Below, in pieces: positions 45,060 to 56,799 of a stretch of DNA of 64,000 nucleotides. The notes under the pieces were generated by a model, which was not told where the DNA came from, ran no database searches, and worked only from the letters and a program-made list of their open reading frames with translations. The stretch spans positions 27,267,088-27,331,087 of the forward strand of contig NC_051445.1 in the NCBI RefSeq assembly GCF_001649575.2, in the 5' to 3' direction. The translations under genes were made by a program, and so were the position numbers. The stretch's first letter is position 1, and each line of letters starts with the position of its first letter. The DNA comes from Kryptolebias marmoratus (lineage: Eukaryota > Chordata > Actinopteri > Cyprinodontiformes > Rivulidae).

Positions 45060-46709
45060 TCACACCGTGGTCTCCCCCTGCTTACTGTGAGCCAGTCTCG
45101 TGTAAAACCTCCTCCACGAGTTCAGCGTCTTCCCAGACCAGATCCAGAAGCCAGAAGTGATGCCCACAATGAGCGTCATGAGATATTTGATCATGAAGAC
45201 GGTGAAGTCCGGGCTCATGTTGAGGTGGTTCTGAAGCAGACACGGCACGGCGTAGGATTTGCAGAACTGGCTGATCCACGTCCGCTCCCACTGCTCCCTG
45301 AAGGCCTGCTCGTAGAAGTAACAGGCGATGACGATAGTGGCCGGCACCGTGTAGAGCACGCTGAAGATCCCGATCCGCACCATCAGCTTCTCCAGCTTCT
45401 CCGTCTTGGTGCCGTCGTGCTTCATGATGGTCCGGATGCGGAACAGGGACACGAATCCGGCCAAGAGGAAGGAGGTGCCAATGAACAGGTAGACAAAGAG
45501 CGGGGCCAGGACGAAGCCGCGCAGGGCGTCCACGCTGTTGATGCCGACGAAGCAGACCCCGCTCAGAACGTCTCCGTCTACCTGACCCACAGCCAGGATT
45601 GTGATGGTCTTGATGGCAGGAACGGCCCAGGCTGCCAGGTGAAAGTACTGGGAGTTGGCCTCGATGGCCTCGTGGCCCCACTTCATCCCTGCTGCTAGGA
45701 ACCAGGTCAGGGCCAGGATGACCCACCAGATGGAGCTGGCCATGCTGAAGAAGTAGAGCATCATGAAGAGGATGGTACAGCCCTCCTTCTTGGTTCCCTG
45801 AACCACAGTCCGGATCTCTTTCTCAAATGGGTTGTTGCAGACCACCTTGTCCTCCAGCAGGAACCCAGCGATGTAGGCGATGGACACCATGGTGTAGCAG
45901 CCGGAGAGGAAGACTATGGGTCGCTCCGGGTAGCTGAAGCGCTTCATGTCCACCAGATAGGTCAGCACTGTGAATAAAGTGGAACCACAGCACAGAACCG
46001 ACCAGATGCCGATCCAGATCCGGGCAAATTTGAGCTCCTCTTCACTGAAGTACATCATCCCGTGGGATTTCTTGGGCTCACAGGGGGCCCCGCAGTTCTC
46101 CTGGCCCAGGAAGCGGTAGTTCAGGTAGGGGGGCACCGTAAGCAGGGGCGGGCACCGGAACTGCCCCGGGTTTGTGTCCGGAGGGGGGCGCTCGGTGGGG
46201 TACGGTCCGGGGGCCTCCGGCTCGGCCCGGTCCGACATGTTCTGGCCCACGCACAGCTCTCCGGCGCCGTGCACGGGGAACTTCTCGCACGCCAGGCTGT
46301 CGGGCCACTGGAAGCCGAACTTGTTCATGAGAGCCTCGCAGCCCTGCCGCGCGCGCTCACACAGAGAGCGGCACGGCGGCAGAGCCTGCTCCAGGACCGT
46401 GCACACGGGCGCGTACATGGAGCACAGGAAGAACTTCAGGTCCGGGGAGCACTGGACCTTCACCAGCGGGTAGAACTGGTGCACCTCCAGCCCAGCGTCC
46501 TCCTGGTTAGTGTGTCCCAGCAGGTTCGGCATGATGGTCTCGTTGTAGGCGATGTCCGTGCACAGCGGGATGGAAATGGGCTGGCAGAAGCCGTGCTCCG
46601 GTACCGACATGCCTCGGTCCCCGCCGCCGTACTGCCCGTCCACTCGGGAAGCCCCCACGTTCAGAAAGAGGAAAAACAAGGCTCTCCGGAGGAGTCTGTG
46701 GTTCGGCAT
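45060..46709 (-). CDS. fzd1: Frizzled class Wnt receptor, fzd1
   Basis: Seven-transmembrane Wnt receptor of the plasma membrane; Frizzled proteins signal through Dishevelled. The intronless frame of 549 residues shows, in order: a signal peptide (about 1-25); the extracellular cysteine-rich domain with ten cysteines (C42, 50, 87, 96, 103, 113, 117, 124, 141, 153) and glycosylation sites N56 and N157; a linker with C186, C206 and C210; seven helices starting near residues 229, 264, 311, 353, 398, 444 and 503; the Dishevelled-binding KTLNSW motif (527-532); and a C-terminal PDZ ligand ETTV. The start is the first methionine, directly before the signal peptide. [28 protein letters not shown] and the KQGETTV tail fit FZD1 better than FZD2 or FZD7. 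Human FZD1 has 647 residues; the difference lies mainly in the N-terminus and linker. All key motifs are intact, so it should be functional. Confidence 0.93.
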   Translation of the reverse strand: MPNHRLLRRALFFLFLNVGASRVDGQYGGGDRGMSVPEHGFCQPISIPLCTDIAYNETIMPNLLGHTNQEDAGLEVHQFYPLVKVQCSPDLKFFLCSMYAPVCTVLEQALPPCRSLCERARQGCEALMNKFGFQWPDSLACEKFPVHGAGELCVGQNMSDRAEPEAPGPYPTERPPPDTNPGQFRCPPLLTVPPYLNYRFLGQENCGAPCEPKKSHGMMYFSEEELKFARIWIGIWSVLCCGSTLFTVLTYLVDMKRFSYPERPIVFLSGCYTMVSIAYIAGFLLEDKVVCNNPFEKEIRTVVQGTKKEGCTILFMMLYFFSMASSIWWVILALTWFLAAGMKWGHEAIEANSQYFHLAAWAVPAIKTITILAVGQVDGDVLSGVCFVGINSVDALRGFVLAPLFVYLFIGTSFLLAGFVSLFRIRTIMKHDGTKTEKLEKLMVRIGIFSVLYTVPATIVIACYFYEQAFREQWERTWISQFCKSYAVPCLLQNHLNMSPDFTVFMIKYLMTLIVGITSGFWIWSGKTLNSWRRFYTRLAHSKQGETTV

Positions 46710-47060
46710 GATGAAGGACTGGTTCGGTTCGGTACTTTCTGCTTGTTAGAGGAACTCCACCTCAGCGGCAGGCAGCAGGATCCGTCCCCGATCCCTCTTT
46801 GTTGGCGTCTCTCACCGAACCGAGCACCGTCCCTGTCCCCGGAGTCTCACCGCCGCGCGGGGAGAGCAAATGTCCAAAAATCTTCAGTTTCTCAAAGCAA
46901 TCCCGGTCCCGGTCCTGAAAATCCCCTCATGGAGTCAAACTGTACTCATCCAGAACCGGAGAGCTGCTGTAGTCCTCAGTCTGCACGACACGGACTCGGT
47001 CTGTGGGTCTAACCCTCTCTGCCCCCCCACCCACCTTCTCCCGCTGTCTCCGTGTCAGCA
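46710..47060 (-). promoter_or_regulatory. fzd1: fzd1 5' UTR and CpG-rich promoter region
   Basis: GC- and CpG-rich sequence runs upstream of the fzd1 start and is continuous with the CpG-rich coding region, then ends sharply near 47060. No clear TATA box was seen, as is usual for CpG-island promoters. A TCF/LEF-like CTTTGTT lies at about 46796-46802 on the plus strand; Wnt feedback on Frizzled genes is known, but one short motif is weak evidence. The transcription start is not determined. Confidence 0.55.
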
Positions 47061-48367
47061 AGTCAACAACCGTTCAACGCAGCTTCCGGTCAGAACTTTC
47101 ACAATAAAACTCCCTCTGCAGACCTGTGCGCAACCAAGCTAACTACTAGCAACACAAGCTGCATTCAAACAGTGGCTGGACGGGACTGCGTGTGAATGTT
47201 TAATTGAGTTACACACGGACAGAATTAAAATTAAAAAGTTTATAATCACCACTTTTCATGTCAAGGCAGCCATATGGGATTTAGAGTTATTTCTTCAGCT
47301 TCAGCCGCTAAACATAGTCATGGCCCCTGAATAGGAAAACGAATGAAATGGCCGACCCAATGCATCTGTCTCGTTTGTCTTTATGTGTCCCTGTGATGGA
47401 CTTGTAACCTGTCCAGGGTGTACCCCGTCTTTAAAAACCTAGTGAGTCAGAAAAACACACACACAATCAGGAAGTTTATTCCAGAGGAGAACGCTTTCAA
47501 AAGCTTTTAAAAGCTCGTAGGCTTGTCAAAAACAGCCCGGTGTTCTACAATGCCCCATGAACCCTAATACCTTTTTTTTCTTTTTTTTTAAATAAAAATA
47601 CTCGTCTATTACACTGTATTATTATACGAGCGGTCAAACCTGTCTTTAGGCTAGTCTGCTACAAGTACTGCAGAGCAGGGTACTGGTAGGTACCAGTTCA
47701 CTGAAGATATATTATCAGTATTAGTAACATATTGTCTTCAATATTACACATTGGTATACAAAGCTTTTACATAGTTTATGGGTAAAAATATATGATGGAT
47801 TTGCAACCTGCCCAGGGTGTACCTGCCTTTCACACAGTGACCGCTGGAGACAGGTCAGCTCTGTGTCCCTGCACGGAAAAGAAAATGGATGGATGGAAAA
47901 CATATATACTAAATAATAGTGAATTAGTGTAAAGCACTGGCAAAAGCTCAAATATCTATATCTAAATACTGAAGTTCATGTTAAGGCTTACATACTGTAT
48001 TTCCAGAATTAGGAGAATTAAGATTTCAGTCTTTAAGTTTAAGTTAAATAACAGGGACAGCTGGTATAAATTGGCCCTCCATAATAAATATGTGATTGAT
48101 GTTAGACTAATTCTCAAACAATGTTAAAGCTGTTTCACATTTTGGCTTTAAATGTTGAAATCATGATTTAGTGGCTTTAATGGATTTTAGTTAGTATTTT
48201 TTTTAATTGCAAAAAAACAACCTGAACATTACAATTTATTATATTTATATTTATTATATTGTATCATAACAAGATAAATCAATGACAAGCTCAGTATATG
48301 TAGACCTCTGCACAGACCTACTTCCTGTTCATCTCTGCCTTATTTCATCTGACTTTATAGCTCTCCC
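47061..48367. other. Intergenic with SINE-2 3' fragments
   Basis: Fragments of the SINE-2 3' end occur at about 47385-47430 (GGACTTGTAACCTGTCCAGG) and 47795-47900 (GGATTTGCAACCTGCCCAGG...AATGGATGGATGG), both on the plus strand. No gene seen. Confidence 0.5.
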
Positions 48368-48368
48368 T

Positions 48369-48391
48369 GTGTGTGTGTGTGTGTGTGTGTG

Positions 48392-48463
<72 letters not shown>

Positions 48464-48483
48464 TCTTTCTTTCTTTCTTTCTT

Positions 48484-48518
<35 letters not shown>
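48369..48518. repeat. Compound microsatellite TG / TC / TTTC / TGTC
   Basis: (TG)n at 48369-48394 is followed by (TC)n to about 48464, (TTTC)n to about 48485 and (TGTC)n to 48518. Most of it is a polypyrimidine strand. Long open frames on both strands are artefacts of the repeats. Confidence 0.97.
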
Positions 48519-49194
48519 TTCCCTTTATTTCCCTTTATTGCAGATGGAGGGTGGGGGCCAAACTTTTTCCTTGGGTGGCTCATTTTATAGGGGGTGGAAA
48601 AACCAGGTTAAAGACACAAAAGCTTTTCTTCTTTAAGAAACACCATCACACTCAGTAGTACTCAGTTTATTCAAATATTTACAATAGTTTCAGACATGGT
48701 GTATTTTATTGGGAAATCACAAAACAAACATTTTTGCTCAACTAAGAACAAATATCCTTAACCTCCCTTTTTCTGTTGCTGCCATTTAAAGAAAGGACTT
48801 CCTCAATGGACAGTAGTTAAACAAAATCTAATATTCTTTCTTTCTAATTTTATTGATAAAAGCTCCACTCTTATTCAAACCCTGGGTCAACAGAAGAGAG
48901 GATGACCTTTTCTCTACACCAGGAGTCTGTAGTTAAAAAAGGACAAACAAAGATTTGGACAAGAGAGAGCAAAAAATAGTTTTAGGCTTTCTCGAAGCTC
49001 AGCACCTTGTGAAATTCTGTCCTACTGTCCTAGTATCATGTTTCTGACTGATTCAGACTAATATGGGAAGACCATTTTTAAAGTTTTAGACAAAAAGCAG
49101 GGATTAAACTGGATCTGGACTCAGTTCTGCACCAGAGGGTCAGTCACTCACATGACACCTGTTTTAATTGTTTGCACACTGAGGCGGCCACAAA
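48519..49194. other. Intergenic, no gene seen
   Basis: Nothing recognised. Confidence 0.5.
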
Positions 49195-49290
49195 CAGGTT
49201 GCTGTCAGCTGCGGTCTTTCTATGTTAAGGGTATAGGTTCTCTCCATACATATGTGGGTTTTCTCCAGGTAAGCCGGTTTCCTATGTGAG
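49195..49290 (+). mobile_element. SINE-2 fragment, left of nested SINE-1
   Basis: GGTTCTCTCCATACATATGT followed by GGGTTTTCTCCAGGTAAGCCGGTTTCC is the SINE-2 mid-body. It stops within 'cggtttcc' and continues with 'tcccacaggcaataaac' at 49617. Confidence 0.6.
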
Positions 49291-49610
49291 CAGCTGTGGA
49301 TCAGTGGTTAGAGCATTTGCCCTCCGATGAGATAGCTGGAGATTTGATTCCACCAGTATGCCACATGTTTAAGTGTCCCTGGACAATACACTGAACCTCT
49401 AACTGCCTCCGATGCATGATGCATCAGTGTATAAATGTGATCTAAAACACTGATTAGATTATACATAGAATGATTTATTCACATTAGCTTTGTAGAGATG
49501 TAGTAGAGTGCTGTATGAATGTGTGGATGGATAAATGAGGGCAGACTGTGTTGTAAAGCACTTTGAGTGGCCTGGTTGGCTAGAAAAGCACTATAAGTTC
49601 AGTCCATTTA
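49291..49610 (+). mobile_element. tRNA-derived SINE (SINE-1), copy 3, inside SINE-2
   Basis: The head CAGCTGTGGATCAGTGGTTA has a box-A-like TGGATCAGTGG and a box-B-like GATTTGATTCC. The body (GAATGATTTATTCACATTAG) and the end (AAGCACTTTGAGTGGCCTGG) match copies at 13847 and 21645. Confidence 0.75.
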
Positions 49611-49755
49611 TCAGTCTCCCACAGGCAATAAACATGCAGGTTAGGTTAACTGGAGAGTCAAAATTTATTTATGAGCAGGAATGGTTGTTTGTCTCCATGT
49701 GACCCTGTGGTGGGCAGATGACCTGTTCAGGATGTACCTGGATTCCTACTTTTGC
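49611..49755 (+). mobile_element. SINE-2 fragment, right of nested SINE-1
   Basis: It resumes the SINE-2 body (TCCCACAGGCAATAAACATG, GTTAGGTTAACTGG) and its CCCTGTGGTGGGCAGATGAC / CAGGATGTACCTGG 3' part. It is cut at 49755 by the solo LTR. Confidence 0.6.
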
Positions 49756-50335
49756 TGTCATGAAGTCGAGTGTTCTTGTCCAGAGAGCGAAACCAAAACC
49801 ACACACGGAGACGAGAATAACGGTAAGTGAGTTTATTTACATGTGCAGCTATATACAGTGGTCGGAGTCTGGAGGAGTCTGCAAGACAAGGAGAGCGGGG
49901 TGAGTCTCGGGTACAATCTGGTTCCAAGATGGTAGCTAGGTTCTTAAAGTCTCTTTGTTTGCTTACAGGTTCTGAAGGAGGTTGCGGCGTCGAGAAGGAG
50001 AGGTGTGATTCCAGTGTTTCCAGATTACGAGCCAGTTGCAGCAAGGTAAGTGTCCTCGGTTTTCCAGGTAAGTAGTTCCTTAGGTCCGTAGTCGTGGCGT
50101 GGCAAGAAACCTGAGTCGTAGGCACAAACAGAGATCGTGATTAACACAAGGAGCATAAATTAGGTTAGACTCTGAGGCGGAGAATCTAACCCAGAAGGTT
50201 CGATGCTCCAGCGAAGATCTGATCCCCGCCTGCTGCTTAAGTACTGGCAGGTCTAATCAGTGGGAAACTGGAACACCTGTGGAAGAATGATTAGTGGCTC
50301 TGCCCACAAGGCGGAGCCAAACCCAGATCCTCACA
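49756..50335 (-). repeat. Solo LTR (LTR family 3) with perfect 5-bp TSD
   Basis: The 580-bp sequence starts TGTCATGAAGTC and ends GATCCTCACA, with TTTGC exactly on both sides (49751-49755 and 50336-50340). Promoter-like order (GC-rich start, then a CTTAAG TATA-like region near 50238) reads on the minus strand, and a minus-strand AATAAA lies near 49834. Open frames inside are not recognised proteins. Confidence 0.85.
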
Positions 50336-50569
50336 TTTGCCAAATCTTACTACTGCAGCTTGGGTCACCCAGACATTTGGGGTATGAAATAAAAGGTACT
50401 TTTGGTACCCCACCCAACATAGGCAGTTTAATCTACTGGAGTACACTTTAAAAATGCTGATAAGCAGATTTGAATAATTTTTTATTGATTATTATCATCA
50501 TATTACAATCATTATCATAAATATTTGTTTCAAAAATAAGCACATTACATACAGTTAATGTATGTAATA
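50336..50569. other. Intergenic spacer
   Basis: Short AT-rich spacer between the LTR and the hAT-like element; nothing recognised. Confidence 0.5.
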
Positions 50570-51225
50570 CAGGGTTTCCTCCAAAAAAGAGGCTAAGCCC
50601 GGTGGTAGGTGGCCATTCGCCAGCCGACCGCTGGCCGACGGTGATTTAGTAAAAAAAAAGATTGAAGTTGACAGAAAAGCTGAATAGCATCATTTTACTG
50701 TTAAACAAGGATAAATTAGCGCACTCCATATTAATATTTTCACTAAGTACAAAACATGCTTACCATATTCGATCTTGTAAAGCCACTTGCTGAATTTCGC
50801 TTCAACTAACCATTTTTGGTTGACCCTGCTCGTTCGATGCTTATTGCTGTGGCTCCAGCGACCTGCTAACTCCAGCGGTAGCTGGAGGTGGCTCGGCCTC
50901 GGCCTCAGGGACTTATAGTCCCGCAGGGCTCCGCGAACAGCGTGCAGACCTGAGCGCGCAGTGGAGGCGTTTATACTTGACGCAGACACAGGCGACACAG
51001 GCGACACAGGCGAACCAGCTCCGCTAGAGCACCAAAACCATCCATGTTGAACGGAACGCTGTGCGTGCGATCCACGCGCAAAGTTACAAAAAATTGGGAG
51101 GTGCACGACCAAACAACGCGACTGTTGGCATGCGCACCATCGCACGGTGATCAACGTGTCAAGTTCATGCGAGTGGCGAAAGCCTGGTGGCCCGCCAGGC
51201 TTATAATACATTGGGGGAAACAATG
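50570..51225. mobile_element. hAT-like element with imperfect TIRs
   Basis: The left end CAGGGTTTCCTCCA...TAAGCCCGGTGG and right end CCGCCAGGCTTATAA...TGGGGGAAACAATG are imperfect inverted repeats. No matching 8-bp flanks were seen. The GC-rich interior has a 9-bp GACACAGGC tandem (about 50985-51012). A minus-strand frame of about 200 residues crosses it, but I see no transposase motif, so it is not called as a gene. Confidence 0.5.
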
Positions 51226-52370
51226 TTAAAAATATAATTTTAAAAAATGACCATAAAAAACGTAGCTTCATAGGTTCAAATGGTGAGTACATGGATGTGC
51301 AATGTTAATGTTTCTGTATTAATTGGTGTGAAACATTGACCACTGGATACAAAGTGGGACAACAGTCTGGCTACAGGACAAATTAAAAGAGCCCTGTGTC
51401 GCCAAACATCCTCTTTGAACACAACAAATAATAAATGTTTCGTCTTTGAGTTCTCAACTTTTCTTCTTTCATTTAACTTTGCATATCATGTGTTTCTAAC
51501 TATAGCATACGTAACGGGTGTTTTGGTATTAAGCATTTTATCTTGTTAAGCTGTTTTGCTTTAGTTATTTGCTTTTTTATTTTTTTAAAATGAAGTTTGA
51601 GATGAAGTTTGTTTCAGTAAACAGTAAAACTGCTAATAAATCATATTGATATAAAAAAGAAACATTTAGTTACTTGTTTCGTGCAGTTACCTTATTTGCT
51701 GAAAAAAGATTTTGTTGTATTAAAGCAATATCATGAGATATTAAATGAGCTAAATTCTGCTAAACAAATTCATCTTAACCACTTTGATTAAAATGTACTA
51801 TTTCTTTTACAGAATCCCAAGGTGCTTTTCGTACTTCTACATGTGCATTAGACCAAAGCCCTGAGGTGTAGACAAGAGCCAGACCTTCCAGCTATTCCAG
51901 ACGTCTGTTTATCCGTTAGCCAAAAAGATGGAAGGACTATAACATTCACACTGACAGAAAACTGCTGTTCTTTTTTAGATCCGCTCCAATGAAGGGAGCA
52001 GTAACTGAACTTGTTATCAAGCCCTGTTTGGTGCCATCACTGTTCTGTAAAAACAGAAACTGATAAGTTAACTCTGAGCAGAGTCCAAAGATAAATTTTA
52101 AAGGTGAAACTTAGTGCATGTTTGGTTAGGCCCACCCAGTAAACTAAGTTACATTTTTTTTTTTCTTTCTTTTTTAGCACATAAATAATAATATAAATAA
52201 TTTGGATGGTTCTTGGCAACCAAATAAATAACTGCTAAATAATTTAATAATTTAAATGCTACTTTTGATTTGAGAACAGTCTGCAAACTGACTGCATTTT
52301 ACATAAGCCAGTTTAGTTGGTCTTGTGGGTTTTGCTTGTTTGTGAGGACTGCTGAGGTGTATCTCTACAG
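51226..52370. other. Intergenic, AT-rich, no gene seen
   Basis: Nothing recognised. Confidence 0.5.
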
Positions 52371-52374
52371 ACCA

Positions 52375-52760
52375 GTGGTTCCTAAAGTTGGGTTCAGGAC
52401 CCCACTGAATCTTCCCAACAAAATCCTTTTTTGTTGGCTACTGAGTTGAAATTTGAATTTTGGGAGTCTTCATTGATGATGTACAAGAAAAATACCCAGA
52501 ATTATCATCTAATTTTTTTAATTGTTTTAGATGTTCAGTGTAAATTCAAGGACATTTGTTTAAAACAATATAAACTATCTGCCACTGCTGTTTTGTGGGT
52601 CAGAAGCTGAACAGTTCTGTGGACAATAGGGACAACAAACATGTAAACATTGTGTCAGTTTGCATTTATTTTACAAGTTGTGTTAAATTTGTTGGTCCAC
52701 CCACTTTCAGTCAGGACCCACCTGCCAGCTCATTTCTTATTATGCCACTGACTGAGACTA
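52375..52760 (+). repeat. Dispersed repeat family C, copy 2
   Basis: CAGTGGTTCCTAAAGTTGGG opens a hAT-like terminus. TTCAAGGACATTTG and CCACCCACTTTCAGTCAGGA match the copy at 29410-29735 in reverse. Confidence 0.5.
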
Positions 52761-52929
52761 CAGTCCCAAATGTCCAGATCTAAAAACCATGCTGGTGATT
52801 ATTAATCACCAGCTATTAAACTGCTATTAACAGTTATTAAACTGTCTATCTTCCTTTTAAAAGTGGACTCCAGTAAATTAAATGAAAAAGGTAGGGGTGG
52901 CTGCTAAAGTGGGCCGAGGTGGTTATGAT

Positions 52930-53130
52930 GTTGGCAACAAAATAATGTGCATGGCTTAGAAAATAGTTTTGCAACCTGCACACACAAAAAATGGCCACTC
53001 AAAACACATCTGCATGGCTTGCTTCATCAAGTTCATCTTATCTTGACTTGATCTAAATGTTTTCACCTCATTCAATTGAACAAGAAGATAAAACCTGTTC
53101 TCTTTTAAAAATGTTTGCAAGCCAAGAGCA
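52930..53130 (-). repeat. Dispersed repeat family B, tail fragment
   Basis: On the minus strand AGTGGCCATTTTTTGTGTGTGC and GGTTGCAAAACTATTTTCTAAGCC parallel the family B tail at 56590-56660. Confidence 0.4.
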
Positions 53131-53679
53131 GAAAAAAACATTGTGTTTTTGTAAAATTAATGATAAAAAAGAAAAGGTAATTTATTTTCAAAATCAATGC
53201 AAGCACATGTGAGGCAATAATAAATTTTTATTTCAGGTAAAACAACAATAAACATTTACAGAAGGACATTACATCTTCCATAATACCATTACATACAAAT
53301 AATGCAACAGCTATTCTACAGGATACTAGTTTATTATTTCACTGGATGAAGTGACTGGAAACACTTCTGTTTTCCAAACTACTTGTGAAAAAGATGTTGT
53401 TATTTTGTTTTCAGTGCAGCGTACAAAAAACCAAAAGCAAACAAACAAACAAACAAAAAACAACAACCAAAGAGCTTCAGTTTTAAATGTGAAAACACAG
53501 ATTGACTGTTGAGCACAGCAAGGATGCAGGTTTAGCCAGCCCATAATCAAACCACTTCTTTTCACACCTGAAATGCCAAAAATAGATACTTTTATATAGA
53601 TTCATCATATATTCATACATGACTTCTTTTAACAGCATTAACAACCCTGTATATAACCAGATAAGAAGAATAATTATTT

Positions 53680-54480
53680 AAGCCAGTATCTCACTGGACC
53701 GTGACTGTTGGCAACAAACCTTGAACATCATACGTAACGGAGTTATAAAATGTCTTGAAAGATCACAAGGGTTTTCAATTTCCTCTCGTGAGAGGTTTGC
53801 ATTTCTGTTGCTTGAATTTCGAACAAGTTCAAAATATTTGCTCAACCAATTTTATTTCAACTAATCAGTTGTAGGAAACCTCAGTTAAGTTTTCACGAGT
53901 CTTTAGGAGGGTTTGTTGACCTATTGTCGGGGACTACTTAGTGACTCAAAACTATAAAGGTGAATTTTCAATTGCAGTCTCACCAAATTCGAAGTGTTGG
54001 CCAACAAGAGAACAGCAAGTCATGAAAGGGTTTGTGAACCAGTTTTTGAAAATCGTGGTTTACTTTTGCGTGCACAGCTTGCAAAACTGTATTTGGCCTT
54101 GCACTATATTTTGTTTTCTGCTTCTGCTCACTCTGTACCCACCTGGGCCTGCTTTGTATCTACCTTAGCAGTCACCCCCATGTCAGATTTAATCCATTGT
54201 AGCACACTTTAGGAATGAAGATGGTTGCATTTGGCCAACAATTAGAAATATTTAAAATTTGTCATCAGTGTGGTAGACCTGGACACCCTTGTGAAAGCCC
54301 TTCAACGACTTACAAAATTTGTATGACTGATTTGAGTGAATAATTTGCAATCAAATTGAGACATAGTTAAAAACTTGCATGTTTTCTCTTGGTTTTGTGT
54401 CTCTAGCTAGTCGCCAACAGCTGCGGCCAGTGAAATGCTGGTTTTCACCTTTAACATTTCTGATGATTTCTCCGTTTTCT
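53680..54480 (+). repeat. Dispersed repeat family B, longest copy
   Basis: The head AGCCAGTATCTCACTGGACC, GTGACTGTTGGCAACAAACC and a tail with GCACAGCTTGCAAAACTG are shared with copies near 40.3, 53.0, 56.5-57.2 and 63.5 kb. Short open frames inside are not conserved between copies as far as can be seen. Confidence 0.5.
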
Positions 54481-56104
54481 GTCACAGTGTTGAATGTGCA
54501 GCTCCTTCCTTCACTGGGCTGTTTGTAAGATATATGAAAGACGTGAACAGAATTTAAAGTCTGCACACACACCTCAAAAAAATGTTTCAAAGAAGACAGG
54601 AGGGAAGAGCAGAGGTGGTGGTGGGGGGGGGGGAACAAAATGATGCGTGCCACATCGAAAGATTACTCACACAGGGAGCAACATAGCAAAAATAATTATT
54701 CAGCTGCTAATACTGCTTGCAATCCTTTAAAGCCACTCGAGGCTGGGCAATCTTAGCACAGCTCGGTGATATTAACCCTCTTCTGTCACGCTGCTTTACT
54801 GGCATTACCCACCACCTCTCCTCCTCTTTCTCCTGCTGCACAATCACAGCCCGCGGGCGACACTGAAGAGCCTCAAGATAACTTCTGGTACAGCAATTCC
54901 ACTGCTTCTCCTTGGTTTGTGGTAAAGGTTCAAATCTGAGGATGAGATTTCCATTTGTGAGAAAGCCGGCTCACTCTGCATCAGACTGAGCTACAGTCCA
55001 ATAATATTTATACATTTACCATTTAGGGGAAAGCCAGTGAGGAAAAGTGACCATGCAGGCTGGAATGTAGGGCGAACCAATTTTTTCTTTAAAGTGCATT
55101 TTTTAAAATGCTGCTGGGTCCAATTTCATTTATTTTTACCTCAGAGCCACTGATCTGTATGGCTCCAAAATCTGGATAAAATGTCAAAAAGCTTCCATTC
55201 CCTCTTTCAGTTTCTTCTTTTTCAGTTATGTTAAAAATTGGATTTAGATAGTTGCAAATGTAAGTACAAAATTCAAATGTCAGATGCATTAAAGAGTAAA
55301 AAGTTGCTGTAATCATACCTCAAACTTAAAACAAAACTTGCATGCATGGTTGTTTTGTGCCTAATGTGAAAAAGATTCTAGTTTCCTCACTCTGACTAAA
55401 CAATTGCTGTACTTCACTGGAGCAGAAAGCTGGGGATCTACAAAAGTTCTTAAAGATAAAAACTTTCTCTATCAGTAGGCAACAAAAACTGGAACATGCA
55501 GATTGTCCACACAGCATGTCCACAGCAAGCCTGGATCACATTTGGTGTGATGTTTTTTAAGTTTAAGTGCATAAAACTAAATATGTATAAAGTACATATA
55601 ATATGTTTTAATGAACAAACTGTTATGTTTTCATTCCCAATTGTTATCCCTTCTATACAATATTAAGGTACCATAAAAGGCTATAGTGATGAGACTACAG
55701 GTAAAAATCAAATGTCTAGCTGGAAGCTGGGTTGACCGGATGCTAAAATCTCCATCTTGAATGTCAGTAGCTTTTCACTCTGTTCCTTTAACACTTTAAA
55801 GGGGAACCTCTTACATATCCAGCAAGAGAACATGAGTTTCCCTACATTTTAGCCTTGATTGTATGAGTGTATTGAATATGAAGCATTATATTAGTTGATG
55901 TCAAGCTTTGGGATGTCTTGCCTTTCAGCATAACAACTCCTAAAAAACACAAAAGCGGATATGAAAAAAAGTATAAAGTGATCCTGAAGAGCAACAACCA
56001 TTTGGATCCAGTTATGGAGGGGCTGCAGGGGTTAGACTTTAGTGTAGCTGACAGGAGAGAGGTTTATTCTGGCAGGCAAGAAAACTACATCAACTGTGAA
56101 TGTA

Positions 56105-56142
<38 letters not shown>

Positions 56143-56469
56143 GCAGAGGAATCACCAGATAAATATCCACAGTATCCATTTTTCCGTGGCTTTATACTTG
56201 CAGCCTCATTTTTTTTGGCTTATGAACAGTGCAAGGCCTTGATTATTGTTTCAGTTCATATCAAACTGACTGATAAAGAGGAAGCCATTGTATTGATAGT
56301 ACTTCACAATTATTACCTCTATGCTGCAGTATTTAGATAGTTTCACACAGTACATTAAAATAAATAACAAAACTCAATATAAACATCTTTGCAGATGATC
56401 TGATGTTATATACATGACCCACATTTGGACCATGTGGTGAGTTTTAAAGCCAACATCTTACTAGGCTTC
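54481..56469. other. Intergenic, no gene seen
   Basis: A G-run lies at about 54622-54633 and a (GT)n run at about 56108-56139. The 140-residue open frame at 55918-56340 passes through the (GT)n run as a CV repeat and shows no family motif, so it is not called. Confidence 0.45.
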
Positions 56470-56735
56470 AATTGTTACAGACTAGTTGGCAAATCAAACT
56501 CAAAATTGTGAGAAAATTTGCTGCATTTTCAGTTGCTGTCTCACTGTTTTCTGAGGATTTGCAACCAAGTCACCAGTGAGCCATTGTGTGGCCAATTTTT
56601 TTTTTTTAAATGGCCTATTTTCATGTGCACAGCTTGCCAAATTCTAGGCCATGTACATTATATCATTGCCCACTTCCACTCTGTACACACATTAGCACCT
56701 GCCTCCATGTTATGGTTTATTCAGTAATTATTCAG
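56470..56735 (+). repeat. Dispersed repeat family B, tail half
   Basis: GACTAGTTGGCAAATC, TTCAGTTGCTGTCTCACTG and CATGTGCACAGCTTGCC align to the second half of the copy at 53680-54480. Confidence 0.45.
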
Positions 56736-56799
56736 TAATTAATTAATGGTTTATTAGTAATTAACTAGGTAGATTTAAACCTGTTTTAAAATGATTATT

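Noticed and set aside
45045..45698. Open frame of 217 codons on the plus strand
   Set aside because: It lies antisense to fzd1 and is open only because of the GC-rich codon usage of the receptor gene; it has no family motif.
45082..45726. Second minus-strand frame of 214 codons inside fzd1
   Set aside because: Out of frame with the intact receptor; composition artefact.
46062..47012. Open frame of 316 codons on the plus strand
   Set aside because: Antisense shadow of the fzd1 N-terminal half and its CpG-rich upstream region; arginine/alanine-rich composition without domains.
48282..48658. Serine/leucine-rich and arginine/glutamate-rich frames
   Set aside because: Encoded by the compound microsatellite on both strands; no independent support.
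50690..51292. Minus-strand frame of 200 codons
   Set aside because: It crosses a hAT-like element and its outer flank, contains no transposase motif and includes a 9-bp tandem; not supported as a gene.
55918..56340. Plus-strand frame of 140 codons
   Set aside because: It runs through a (GT)n tract as a CV repeat and lacks any recognisable domain.
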